A stretch of 61,129 nt of DNA from Clostridia bacterium (GTDB lineage Bacteria; Bacillota; Clostridia; Oscillospirales; Acutalibacteraceae): assembly GCA_017546665.1 (NCBI GenBank), contig JAFYSE010000053.1:1-61129 (forward strand). The letters are read 5' to 3'. Shown here piece after piece: positions 51,394-59,652 of the stretch. A program made the position numbers and the translations under genes. Every line of letters begins with the position of its first letter. Within the stretch, counting starts at the first letter, position 1. The notes below the pieces were generated by a model that was not told the origin of the DNA, searched no databases, and saw only the letters and a program-made list of their open reading frames with translations.

Positions 51394-52269
51394 TTATGAC
51401 TTAAATCCACCATTAAGGATTACATAAAAATCAACTATTGATGTTGCTTGATTAACAGGAACTGTCATTCCCATAGCCTTAATCTCGAGGTTATTGAGGG
51501 TAATATATACCACATAACTCCAAGTACCGTTAATAATCATACCATTGCTATTGATTGTTACCTTAAGAACTGGGTTTTTGTATTGAAGTGTACAGTCCTC
51601 GTCTGCAATTCTAGCCTCCATACCAAGACCTGAAAACTGACCAATAACAGAATCAATATCACCAACAACAGAAATTGCATGGCCTACTGTACCTTCATAC
51701 ATCTTTCCGTTACCTTTATCAGTCTGTTCCTTCATTTTCATTTCAATAACAATATTATTGCCATTCTTATAAGCCTTTGCTGCTGCAACGTCAGAAACAA
51801 CAAGATTCTGATGGCCACCGGTAATTCCCTTAATGTCCTTTGAGTTATTTGACAAAGCCTTTGACATAACGCCCTCGGCAAAGCTTAACAAAGAACTATT
51901 TATACCAGGTGCACTCAAAGAATCCTTACGCATTGTCATATTCTGATATGATGTTACAGAATTATGAGTTCTGCCGGCTGCTTTTTTATAATAGTCAACA
52001 ATCTGTGCTGTTGTCCAATCGGATGGGTTATCGCTTACTTCACCTGATTGGGTATTGTTATTCTGCACATCATTTGAATTATCGTCAAATGAATTATCCT
52101 GATTCTGATTATTATCAAAACTATCATCAGGCATCTGGAAATCATTATTATTATCATTTTGTTGATTGTTTTGTGTTGTCTTGTTAGGAACAACTACACT
52201 AATCTTTGCGCATGATGATAAACATACAAGCATTGAGATAGCAACGAATATTGCAAGTATTTTTTTCAT
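51394..52269 (-). CDS. Lipoprotein, member 1 of a tandem paralogous family (unrecognised)
   Basis: The 291-residue protein has a lipoprotein signal (MKKILAIFVAISMLVCLSSC, lipobox Cys20). An Asn/Asp/Gln-rich linker follows (about 30-78), and then a 205-residue domain shared with the two genes upstream. The shared domain has W-x-x-x-x-IV-x-x-YKxxA at its start, GITGGHQNLVVSDVAAAKAYKNG, EQTD...GTVGHAISVVGDI and GTWSYVVYI blocks, ending in LNGGFKS. I do not recognise the family. It should be anchored on the outer face of the membrane. It has its own strong promoter. Its position beside the acyl-condensation genes suggests a linked envelope or binding role. Confidence 0.85.
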   Translation of the reverse strand: MKKILAIFVAISMLVCLSSCAKISVVVPNKTTQNNQQNDNNNDFQMPDDSFDNNQNQDNSFDDNSNDVQNNNTQSGEVSDNPSDWTTAQIVDYYKKAAGRTHNSVTSYQNMTMRKDSLSAPGINSSLLSFAEGVMSKALSNNSKDIKGITGGHQNLVVSDVAAAKAYKNGNNIVIEMKMKEQTDKGNGKMYEGTVGHAISVVGDIDSVIGQFSGLGMEARIADEDCTLQYKNPVLKVTINSNGMIINGTWSYVVYITLNNLEIKAMGMTVPVNQATSIVDFYVILNGGFKS

Positions 52270-52300
52270 TGAGACATCCTCCTACTAAACATACACATAA

Positions 52301-52329
52301 ATTTTACTATACAAATATGATTTTGTCAA
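52301..52329 (-). promoter_or_regulatory. Strong predicted promoter of the lipoprotein gene
   Basis: On the minus strand: TTGACA, 17 bases, TAAAAT, ending about 32 bases before the lipoprotein start. Confidence 0.75.
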
Positions 52330-52409
52330 CGAAAGTACACTGTATTTTAACTATTAAAATTGAGGAATTCCGTTTTTAAAAGTTACCTCTTTGATAAATG
52401 TAAGTCATA

Positions 52410-52443
52410 GTGATTTATGGAAATCACGCGTCCGAGTCGCGTG
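52410..52443. other. Two overlapping hairpins in the 225-base intergenic region
   Basis: GTGATTT-ATGG-AAATCAC (52410-52427) and CACGCG-TCCGAGT-CGCGTG (52425-52443) share the bases CAC, so the two structures exclude each other. The second is unusually GC-rich for this region. The rest of the 52270-52494 gap holds the lipoprotein promoter and the upstream gene's terminator. A small RNA or switch is possible but unproven. Confidence 0.35.
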
Positions 52444-52466
52444 CCATATGTTTTTTGGCAATAAAA

Positions 52467-52488
52467 AAGGTGCTCATACGAGCACCTT
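52467..52488 (-). terminator. Terminator of paralog 2
   Basis: AAGGTGCTC/GAGCACCTT stem with a 4-base loop, followed on the minus strand by TTTTATT. The plus side also has a T run. Confidence 0.85.
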
Positions 52489-52494
52489 ATTTTT

Positions 52495-53442
52495 TTAGAA
52501 CCCACCACCGGTTACAATTACATAATCAATTACTGTTGTTGCTTCTTCAACAATTACGCTTTCAATTTGAAGGTCTTTAACATGAACATTAACAACATAA
52601 CTCCATGTACCTTTTTCAATTACGCCATTTTTATTGATTTTTACTTTAACAACCGGATTAACATATTTCAATTCCACAAAAGCATCTTTAAAATTAACAT
52701 TCCAATCAGGGAAATTATCAGCAACTACTGCAATATTACCCACTACTGAAATTGCATGACCTACTGTACCCTTATATGTATCACCATAAGCATCATCTGT
52801 CTGTTCAACCATTACCATTTCAACAATAGTATAATCTCCGTCTTTATAGGCCTTTGCAGACTGAACATCTGAAGGTACAAGACTATTGTATCCACCTGTA
52901 ATACCGTCAAATTCAATGGAGTTATTTTTCAAAGCAAGCTTAATGATAGGTTCAGCAAATTCAATGAGAAATTCAAGAGCACTATTGTTAAGTTTAACAT
53001 TCATACCGTTATTCATTGTCATTGTTTGAGTTGATTTTGCACTCGTTGATTTCTGTGCTGACTCCCTATAAAATTTTACAATTTCTTCCTTAGTCCATTC
53101 CTTAGGGTCCTCAGGAAGCTCTCTTTGAGGAGTTAAAGGCTCTTTATTACTATTATCTGCGTTTTCATCTGTTACTTCATTACCATTTTCATCAACAGAA
53201 GGTCCACCCGGAACAATTTCAGGTCCACCAGGTGTATTTGTTGGTCCACCAGGAGTATTTGTAGAAATAGTATTCTCTGTGTTCTCCTTTGCTGTTGAAC
53301 CGGATTTTCCAACAAATATAACGCTAAATACCAATACAAACGCTAACAAAAATGCTAAAAATCCCGTCCATTTCATTGATGAACTTTGTTTTTTAAGCAT
53401 CTTTACTTCTGCTTGTTCAGGGGTTAAAACTTTTTTTGCCAT
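52495..53442 (-). CDS. Membrane-anchored protein, member 2 of tandem paralogous family (unrecognised)
   Basis: The 315-residue protein has a short cytoplasmic N-terminus (MAKKVLTPEQAEVK, shared with the next paralog). One transmembrane segment follows (about 25-46), then a linker with NTPGGP-type repeats. The same 205-residue outer domain as the lipoprotein ends in VTGGGF. Blocks in common include GITGGYNSLVPSDVQSAKAY, EQTD, GTVGHAISVVGNI and GTWSYVV. The start ATG 53442 is chosen because AGAAGAAG precedes it and it aligns with the paralog. The shared N-terminus suggests a common cytoplasmic partner. The function is unknown. Confidence 0.85.
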   Translation of the reverse strand: MAKKVLTPEQAEVKMLKKQSSSMKWTGFLAFLLAFVLVFSVIFVGKSGSTAKENTENTISTNTPGGPTNTPGGPEIVPGGPSVDENGNEVTDENADNSNKEPLTPQRELPEDPKEWTKEEIVKFYRESAQKSTSAKSTQTMTMNNGMNVKLNNSALEFLIEFAEPIIKLALKNNSIEFDGITGGYNSLVPSDVQSAKAYKDGDYTIVEMVMVEQTDDAYGDTYKGTVGHAISVVGNIAVVADNFPDWNVNFKDAFVELKYVNPVVKVKINKNGVIEKGTWSYVVNVHVKDLQIESVIVEEATTVIDYVIVTGGGF

Positions 53443-53483
53443 ATTCACTTCTTCTTTCTGACAGAATAATATTACTACCAATT

Positions 53484-53512
53484 ATTTTATGTCACAATTT
53501 ATGGTTTGTCAA
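53484..53512 (-). promoter_or_regulatory. Strong predicted promoter of paralog 2
   Basis: On the minus strand: TTGACA, 17 bases, TAAAAT, the same arrangement as for the lipoprotein gene. Confidence 0.75.
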
Positions 53513-53523
53513 TGAGTAAAAAA

Positions 53524-53543
53524 GACGGGAACAAAGTCCCGTC
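53524..53543 (-). terminator. Terminator of paralog 3
   Basis: GACGGGA/TCCCGTC stem (7 bp), followed on the minus strand by TTTTTT. Confidence 0.75.
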
Positions 53544-53550
53544 CATTCAC

Positions 53551-54501
53551 TTAGAATCCACCACCTGTGGTTATGGTATAAATAATCTCTGCATCTGCTT
53601 TATTAATCATAATACTATCAATTTGCAAATTTCTTATGTAAATCTGAGAATCATAACTCCATGTGCCTTTTTCAATGATTCCGTCTTTATTAATTTTTAC
53701 TTTAACAGTTGGATTGGTGTAATGGATTTTGATATCTGCTTCTTCAAACTTAATATCAAACGCGGGGAATTGTTCAACAGCAGTTGCAACATTACCTAAA
53801 ACATTAATTGCATGACCTACTGAGCCACCCTGATAGTCCCCATAAATTCCATCTGTCTGCTCGACCATAACCATTTCGATTACTATATAATCTCCGTCTT
53901 TATATGCTTTTGCAGACTGAACATCCGAAGGTACCATTTTTGTATATCCACCTGTAACGCCTTCATAGGTTGTTGCATTTTTCTCCAATACAGAAGCAAT
54001 TACAGGAGTAATCACTTTAAGAAAGAATCCAAGTGCACCATCACCATCATTTACAATAAGTTTTGGCATAGCATAAACCTGAGATGACTGTACAACCTTA
54101 TGTGACTTAGCAGCAGAATTCTTATAAACTGCAACAATTTCCTCTTTGGACCACTCAGCAGGATTTGCAGAAAGTTCTTTCTTGCTTTCGCTTTCTTCCT
54201 TGTCTGTTGAATCTTCATTTCCACCAACAATGGTAATAGTACCATTGTCTCCGATAATCATTTCGCTATCCATCTCGTCAGTTGCATTGTCCTCTGTCTG
54301 TATATCGGATGAGTTGTCAACCGTATTATTAGAATTTTCCACCTTAATGTTTGAGGATGTCTTATCTGCAATAACTACCACACCAACGGTAAGAACAACT
54401 GCCAACACTATTGCAATAAAAGCAGAAAAGTTCACTGATTTTCTTGCTTTCTTTATTGCCTTTACCTCTGCCTGTTCAGGTGTTAAAACTTTCTTTGCCA
54501 T
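53551..54501 (-). CDS. Membrane-anchored protein, member 3 of tandem paralogous family (unrecognised)
   Basis: The 316-residue protein starts with MAKKVLTPEQAEVKAIKK, followed by one transmembrane segment (about 24-46) and an acidic Ser/Asp/Glu-rich linker. It carries the same outer domain as its two neighbours: GVTGGYTKMVPSDVQSAKAY, EQTD, GSVGHAINVLGNV, KGTWSYDSQIY and the C-terminal TTGGGF. ATG 54501 follows AGGGG. It lies 32 bases after the ceramidase-like gene with no terminator between, so the two are likely co-transcribed. This ties the paralogous family to that hydrolase. Confidence 0.85.
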   Translation of the reverse strand: MAKKVLTPEQAEVKAIKKARKSVNFSAFIAIVLAVVLTVGVVVIADKTSSNIKVENSNNTVDNSSDIQTEDNATDEMDSEMIIGDNGTITIVGGNEDSTDKEESESKKELSANPAEWSKEEIVAVYKNSAAKSHKVVQSSQVYAMPKLIVNDGDGALGFFLKVITPVIASVLEKNATTYEGVTGGYTKMVPSDVQSAKAYKDGDYIVIEMVMVEQTDGIYGDYQGGSVGHAINVLGNVATAVEQFPAFDIKFEEADIKIHYTNPTVKVKINKDGIIEKGTWSYDSQIYIRNLQIDSIMINKADAEIIYTITTGGGF

Positions 54502-54533
54502 AATAATTCCCCTTCCACACAATTATTATGAAA

Positions 54534-56141
54534 TTATTTTACCTCGTTGATAAGGTTAATGTATTCCTGAGTGAATATTGAACCTGATTTTTTGTTTACG
54601 ATATTTACTTCTTCATTTTCACTGAGGAGTGAATGATATTCGTTATCACGAAGCACGTATCCTGCTTGGTCATTACAAAGACCATAAACCATAACATATT
54701 CTACATTTGCAACGTCTTTAAGTGGAGCATAATCCCAAGTTTCACCCGTCCATGCTGCGTCCCCTGATTCAGGGCCACCAAATATAATTGATGGGTCAAA
54801 TTCTCCTGGGCAAAGGAAGATTCCAACCTTGTTACCAAGCTCCATATAACCAATTTCCGTTACCATTACATATTTGCCAAGACCATCTTTTACGATAACT
54901 GTATCGAATAAATCCTCACGTGCTGCAAGAGTAAGAATTCCATTATCAACTGGTAAGAATACCTCTCTATGTGCCACATTAAGAACTGGATTTAAGAGAA
55001 TATCATTGTTTATTGTCATTACCTTTTCAGCGACAGCATAGCCATAATTCGCAATATTTTCAATATCAGTAGCATCAGGAGTATTAGTTAAATCCTTGTC
55101 CATCTTAATGGCAAGTTCAGCACCAAGAACATAAACAACATTTGCATTTGCTTTTTCATTGATTGCCTTTTCAATATAGTATGGATAATCTGCTGTCAAC
55201 TCATCAGGACCTGCACCCATACCCGTTGCATGCATTGAACCTTGTAAAATCCATGTTTCTTTACCACCATTTTCAGGAACAAATCTTAATCTGTGAATAT
55301 TCGAATCAAAAGCTATCGGGTCACGAGCATCACGCATATATTCTTCAATATCTGCACTGCCATAATACAGATTACCATCTTCCATTGATTCAACTGCTGT
55401 TTGCATACATTCCACAGTCTTATCGAAAAGATTTTCCATAAATTGCTGATTTTTTGTTACCTTATAGTCATCTAACAAGCCACCCAAGGCAGCATTTGTA
55501 GTATTAAGAACAAGTGCTGATAAAAGTGGTACATTCATACCAAGGGTATCTATACATGAATGCTGATGCAAAACTGACACATTAACGCTTATTATGTTAT
55601 ATCCGTTTGCTTCTGCGAAGTCATTCATTCTTGAACGAATTTTCTGAACATCTCCACGAGAAAATCCAAAACCATCAATAACTGCCTGAATCACAATTCC
55701 ACTTACACCATCTGAAATTGCATAAACGCGAACACGTTGGTCGTCATTGATTTTTGTAGGCACTCTACCAGCAAATGGTTCCAATGAGCCTGCAAGAAAA
55801 TACTCGCCATTCATTATATCCATATCCTCTAATAAGGAAGCACCTGCATATCCTAATGACCATTTTGCACCGTTTGCAATTTGATTATTAAAGCTTTCCT
55901 CACCAGCATAGAAATCTGTTGCTATATAATCATCTTTTGAATCCCAATTTTTATCATATCCCGGCCACACAAGATTAAACACCTTGAGAGCCTTATGTAT
56001 AACGTCGTCAAGCAACTGATTAATGTAGTTTTCGGTGTTAACACTCTTTGCTGAATTATCAAAGCACGCAGATGTTGACATAGCAAAAACTGAAAACATC
56101 AAAGCCATAGCCATAACTATTGCTGTAATCTTTTTATACAT
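54534..56141 (-). CDS. Secreted neutral-ceramidase-like amidohydrolase
   Basis: The 535-residue protein has a signal peptide (about 1-25). Its organisation resembles neutral/alkaline ceramidases (PF04734-type): SVSVLHQHSCIDTLG at the first metal-binding region, GSMHATGMG at the second, a long central part, then IFLCPGEFDPSI and GLCNDQAGYV near the C-terminus. Such enzymes cleave the amide bond of N-acyl sphingosines or other N-acyl lipids outside the cell. The start ATG 56141 has AGAGGTGA at good spacing; an upstream GTG is less likely. It is divergent from the AMP ligase-condensation-ACP operon, so its substrate might be the same class of N-acyl product. Similarity is judged by eye, so family placement is moderate. 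Confidence 0.6.
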   Translation of the reverse strand: MYKKITAIVMAMALMFSVFAMSTSACFDNSAKSVNTENYINQLLDDVIHKALKVFNLVWPGYDKNWDSKDDYIATDFYAGEESFNNQIANGAKWSLGYAGASLLEDMDIMNGEYFLAGSLEPFAGRVPTKINDDQRVRVYAISDGVSGIVIQAVIDGFGFSRGDVQKIRSRMNDFAEANGYNIISVNVSVLHQHSCIDTLGMNVPLLSALVLNTTNAALGGLLDDYKVTKNQQFMENLFDKTVECMQTAVESMEDGNLYYGSADIEEYMRDARDPIAFDSNIHRLRFVPENGGKETWILQGSMHATGMGAGPDELTADYPYYIEKAINEKANANVVYVLGAELAIKMDKDLTNTPDATDIENIANYGYAVAEKVMTINNDILLNPVLNVAHREVFLPVDNGILTLAAREDLFDTVIVKDGLGKYVMVTEIGYMELGNKVGIFLCPGEFDPSIIFGGPESGDAAWTGETWDYAPLKDVANVEYVMVYGLCNDQAGYVLRDNEYHSLLSENEEVNIVNKKSGSIFTQEYINLINEVK

Positions 56142-56169
56142 AAATATCACCTCTTATTTTTATGCCATA

Positions 56170-56198
56170 ATTATACAATTCTTTTCACAATTATTCAA
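56170..56198 (-). promoter_or_regulatory. Predicted promoter of the ceramidase-like gene
   Basis: On the minus strand: TTGAAT, 17 bases, TATAAT, ending 29 bases before the start codon. Confidence 0.65.
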
Positions 56199-56236
56199 GG
56201 CTAATATTAATCTTATTTCACATATCTTTCAATAAG

Positions 56237-56252
56237 TTTGACACATGTCAAA
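56237..56252. promoter_or_regulatory. TTTGACA-CA-TGTCAAA inverted repeat, candidate operator
   Basis: Two perfect 7-base arms are separated by 2 bases. It lies between the divergent promoters of the ceramidase-like gene (ends 56198) and of the AMP ligase operon (begins 56278), so one regulator could control both. The layout resembles TetR-type operators, but no regulator gene is in the window. Confidence 0.5.
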
Positions 56253-56277
56253 ATATGTATAAGATTTCCCATTTTTA

Positions 56278-56306
56278 TTGACATTTTTTCATTTTTTGTT
56301 TATCAT
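56278..56306 (+). promoter_or_regulatory. Predicted promoter of the AMP ligase-condensation-ACP operon
   Basis: TTGACA, 17 bases, TATCAT, with the ligase start 74 bases downstream. Confidence 0.6.
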
Positions 56307-56380
56307 TTTGTATGGTTATGTGGAGTTTTATATTCTTGAATATTTACTCGCTTTCAAATTTACAATGAGGATGTAGAAAT

Positions 56381-57934
56381 ATGAAACAAACTCTTTTAAC
56401 GGTAAGAGATATTGTTAACTTTGCCGCTGAAAAATATTCTGATAATGACTTTTGTAAATATTTCAGAGATGACAAAATTTGCGTAAAAAGTTTTAAAGAA
56501 TTTCGTGAAGATTGTTTGGCAGTAAGCCGATATGTTAAATCTATTCAATCTGAAAAAATGCATATTGCCTTTATCGGTAATACAAATTACGAATACGTTG
56601 CTTGTCTGACAGGTATGATTTGTAGTGGTAATGTGGTTGTGCCTTTTGCTCCTGACATCAGTGTTGAAGAGGCTTGCAAGCTTTTTGATGACGCTGATAT
56701 TGAAATGCTTTTCTGTGAAGAAAGCTTTATTGATAGAGCAAAGGAAATTCAAAATAATTACAAAAGAATCCGTCAGGTAGTATCATTAGGTGATTGGCAT
56801 TGGTTTAAAAATATTTTTGATACATATTCAAGTGATTCAGAATATGCTCATCTTTCAGATGTTGAAATCAACCCTGATGATTGTGCACTTATCATTTACA
56901 CATCAGGTACAACAGGCGAACGCAAAGGTGTTATGCTTTCAAATAAGAACCTTGCTTCTAACTCTTGTTATGATACATACATTTCAAATCCCGGTGAAAC
57001 AAGTCTTTCAATTTTGCCAATGCATCATGTTTTCTGTTATGCGTGTGATGTACTTAAGGTTCTTTATGATGGAATTACAGTTTGCCTTAACGGTCCACTC
57101 GTTAATCTTTATAAAAACCTTCTTGCCTTTCAACCAACTTCAACAAGAATTGTTCCTTTGCTTTGCAAGTCCATTTTAACAAAAATTAAGATTGCAGAAA
57201 GGAAGAATTCTGACCTTTCTCCACGAGATGCAGCAGAACTTGTTGTTGGTAAAAACTTCACTAAAATGTTGGCTGGTAGTGCATTTTTAAGTGGTGCTTT
57301 AATTGACGAATTGGCAAAATACGGAATTATTGCTCGTCAGGGATATGGTATGAGCGAATGTAGTCCACGTATTACTACTGCAGACTTCTCAGAAGATAAC
57401 AAATATTCAAATGGTGTTCTTACCGGTGTTGACGATGTCCGTGTGCTTGATGGTGAAATTCAGGTTAAAGGTCCTTCCGTTATGTTAGGTTATTATAAGA
57501 AGCCTGAAAGAACTGCTGAAGCATTCACCGAGGACGGCTATCTTCATACAGGTGATTTAGGTTATATTAAAAATGGTCACATTTATCTTGTTGGCAGAAA
57601 GAAAAACCTTATTATTCTTTCCAATGGTGAAAATGTTTCTCCTGAAGAAATTGAAAACAAGTTTGCTGATGACGGAATAATCAAAGAAATCGTTTGCTAT
57701 GGTGAAAAAGACCGAATTGTTGCAGAAATTTTCCCCGATTATCAGCTTGTTGAAGCTTGGAAAATTGAAAATGTTCACGAAGAAATTGAGACAATCGTTA
57801 ACAGAGTTAACTCAATTCTTAATACCGACAGACAAATAAGTGTATTTAAAATCCGTGAAACTCCTTTTGAAAGAACAACAACAGGTAAAATCAAAAGAGC
57901 ACAATTTAACTTTGCAGAGGATGAAGCAAAATGA
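56381..57934 (+). CDS. Stand-alone AMP ligase / adenylation enzyme (ANL superfamily)
   Basis: The 517-residue enzyme has IIYTSGTTGERKGVMLSN (P-loop, about 172), YGMSECSPRI (about 325), LHTGDLGYI followed by the hinge GRKKNLIILSNGENVSPEEIE, and the C-terminal catalytic lysine in TTTGKIKR. It should adenylate an acyl or amino acid and load it on the carrier protein two genes downstream. It is coupled by an ATGA overlap to the condensation gene. It is not close to the acyl-AMP ligase at 6.2 kb and could use a different acid. Substrate specificity cannot be read with confidence. Confidence 0.85.
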   Translation: MKQTLLTVRDIVNFAAEKYSDNDFCKYFRDDKICVKSFKEFREDCLAVSRYVKSIQSEKMHIAFIGNTNYEYVACLTGMICSGNVVVPFAPDISVEEACKLFDDADIEMLFCEESFIDRAKEIQNNYKRIRQVVSLGDWHWFKNIFDTYSSDSEYAHLSDVEINPDDCALIIYTSGTTGERKGVMLSNKNLASNSCYDTYISNPGETSLSILPMHHVFCYACDVLKVLYDGITVCLNGPLVNLYKNLLAFQPTSTRIVPLLCKSILTKIKIAERKNSDLSPRDAAELVVGKNFTKMLAGSAFLSGALIDELAKYGIIARQGYGMSECSPRITTADFSEDNKYSNGVLTGVDDVRVLDGEIQVKGPSVMLGYYKKPERTAEAFTEDGYLHTGDLGYIKNGHIYLVGRKKNLIILSNGENVSPEEIENKFADDGIIKEIVCYGEKDRIVAEIFPDYQLVEAWKIENVHEEIETIVNRVNSILNTDRQISVFKIRETPFERTTTGKIKRAQFNFAEDEAK

Positions 57935-59475
57935 TAGAAAAAGTTTTATCTAATGGTCAAGCAGTCAAGGCTTACCCTATTTCCAACTCGCAAAAAATGA
58001 TGTTTTTGATGTCCTTAAAGTACGGTCCCGGATATCCTGTTAACAACATCGGTTGTGGGTATTACTGGCAGGGTAAAGTGGACATTGACATTTTAAAGAA
58101 ATCTATTTATGAAGCAATCGAGCGTTGTGACACAATGCGACTTCGTTTCACAATGGAGAAAAAGCTCAATCTTCATCAGTATGTTACTGAAAAAAGTGAG
58201 CTTGTCATTGAAGATTGGGATTACAGTCTTAAAACCTTTGAAGAAGCTGAAGAAGAACTTACAAAGATTTCCAGACAGAACATTCCGATGTATGAGTGTG
58301 AAATTCACAAAATTGCTATTGTTAGGTTCAAAAACGGTTATCACGGTCTTTTCTTAAGATTCCATCACCTTGCTATGGATGCTTATTCAGTTAAGATGTT
58401 CTTAAATGACGTTATTGAAATCTACAAGAGCAAGACTCAGGGTACTGCTTATCCTAAACCAATGAGACCATATATTCCTGTTCTTGAAAAGGAACTTGAA
58501 TATCAAGAATCAGAACAACACGAGATTGACAGACAATATTGGTATGATTCACTTGCAAAAGCAACGGAGCCAATCTTTACTGACTTTATGATTGACAATC
58601 GTCTTAAATATCAACAGGCGAAAAATCCAGGTCAACGATATGCTGATATTCATTCAGGTCTTCCCGATGCCGATATTTTCAATATGAGTATGAGTGCAGA
58701 AGATAGTGACAAGGTAATGAAGCTTTGTGCCGATAGAAATCTTTCAATCTTCTCCGTACTTTCAATGGGTGTTCGCACAGGACTTTCCTGCTTTAATGAT
58801 AATCAAGAAGATGTTTCTTTTAAAATGATTATCAACCGTCGTGGCACTATTGCTGAAAAGAAATCAGGTGGTCTTCGTATCAATTTCTTACCTATGAGAA
58901 GCATTGTAAAGCCTGAAGAAACATTCTGTGATGCAGTACAAAAGATTTCCGATGTTCAGAATGAAATGTATCAGCACGCAAGTCTTTCTTTCATTGAAAC
59001 ACTTAAGGAAAGACATAAGTCAATGCCTAAGGAATCAAAATCCGACTCAACCTATGATAGCTTCGGTCTTTCATACCAACCACTTATGAAGAGTACATAT
59101 ATTGACGAGGAAATGGAAAAGACTGCAAAGAGTATTTGGTACAATAATGGCTCCACAATGATTCCTCTCTATGTTACAATCAGACATAGAAAACAGGATA
59201 ACGGTCTTGATTTCTGTTTTGAATATAGAAAAGAGCCAGAGGCAGAATACGACCTTCGTATTCTTTTTGATAAAATATATAAAGCACTTGTTTTGGGTGC
59301 AGAAAATCCCGACATTACTGTTGGTGAAATACTTGATAAAATCGCACTTACAGATGCAGAAAGGAACGGTAAACCAGAATGCAAGAGTTCTCACAGCTTG
59401 TTGAAATCCTTGAAAATTACGTGGAAGTCGAAGATATCTCCACTGATAGCAATTTTAAAGCTGACCTTGAAATGA
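57931..59475 (+). CDS. Stand-alone condensation-domain protein
   Basis: The 514-residue protein has the two-lobed condensation fold: YPISNSQKMMFLM at the start, the active-site motif HHLAMDAYS (His145-His146-x3-Asp150, final Gly replaced by Ala), and a late MIINRRGTI region. The frame overlaps the next gene by 97 bases. Its last 30 or so residues, after DAERNGKPE, look like read-through rather than conserved sequence. It would join a thioester-bound acyl or aminoacyl group from the ACP to a nucleophile. A split NRPS/lipoinitiation module is one possibility. Confidence 0.8.
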   Translation: MIEKVLSNGQAVKAYPISNSQKMMFLMSLKYGPGYPVNNIGCGYYWQGKVDIDILKKSIYEAIERCDTMRLRFTMEKKLNLHQYVTEKSELVIEDWDYSLKTFEEAEEELTKISRQNIPMYECEIHKIAIVRFKNGYHGLFLRFHHLAMDAYSVKMFLNDVIEIYKSKTQGTAYPKPMRPYIPVLEKELEYQESEQHEIDRQYWYDSLAKATEPIFTDFMIDNRLKYQQAKNPGQRYADIHSGLPDADIFNMSMSAEDSDKVMKLCADRNLSIFSVLSMGVRTGLSCFNDNQEDVSFKMIINRRGTIAEKKSGGLRINFLPMRSIVKPEETFCDAVQKISDVQNEMYQHASLSFIETLKERHKSMPKESKSDSTYDSFGLSYQPLMKSTYIDEEMEKTAKSIWYNNGSTMIPLYVTIRHRKQDNGLDFCFEYRKEPEAEYDLRILFDKIYKALVLGAENPDITVGEILDKIALTDAERNGKPECKSSHSLLKSLKITWKSKISPLIAILKLTLK

Positions 59476-59603
59476 GTTCATTTGACACAATGTGCTTTGT
59501 AACAGATGTTAAAACCGTTTTTGGTGTTGACCTTAAAGTAAAAGACTTTATTGAACACAAAACTGTTGGCGAAATGGCAGAGTATATTGCATCACTCAGA
59601 TAA
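59379..59603 (+). CDS. Small acyl/peptidyl carrier protein
   Basis: The 74-residue protein has a carrier-protein pattern: EMSSFDTMCFVTDVKTVFGV, with the phosphopantetheine serine just before FD, and a C-terminal IEHKTVGEMAEYI helix. ATG 59379 lies inside the previous gene, in the -1 frame relative to it. A frameshift would fuse condensation and carrier domains, or the two are separately translated. A terminator follows at once. It probably holds the substrate activated by the AMP ligase of this operon. Confidence 0.82.
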   Translation: MQEFSQLVEILENYVEVEDISTDSNFKADLEMSSFDTMCFVTDVKTVFGVDLKVKDFIEHKTVGEMAEYIASLR

Positions 59604-59619
59604 TCAGCATTTAAGAAAA

Positions 59620-59652
59620 AACTCCCTACGAAAAACGTAGGGAGTAATTTTT
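59620..59652. terminator. Terminator between ACP and aldo/keto reductase genes
   Basis: ACTCCCTACG, loop AAAAA, CGTAGGGAGT, then AATTTTT. The minus strand also has a T run. It is bidirectional. Confidence 0.88.
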
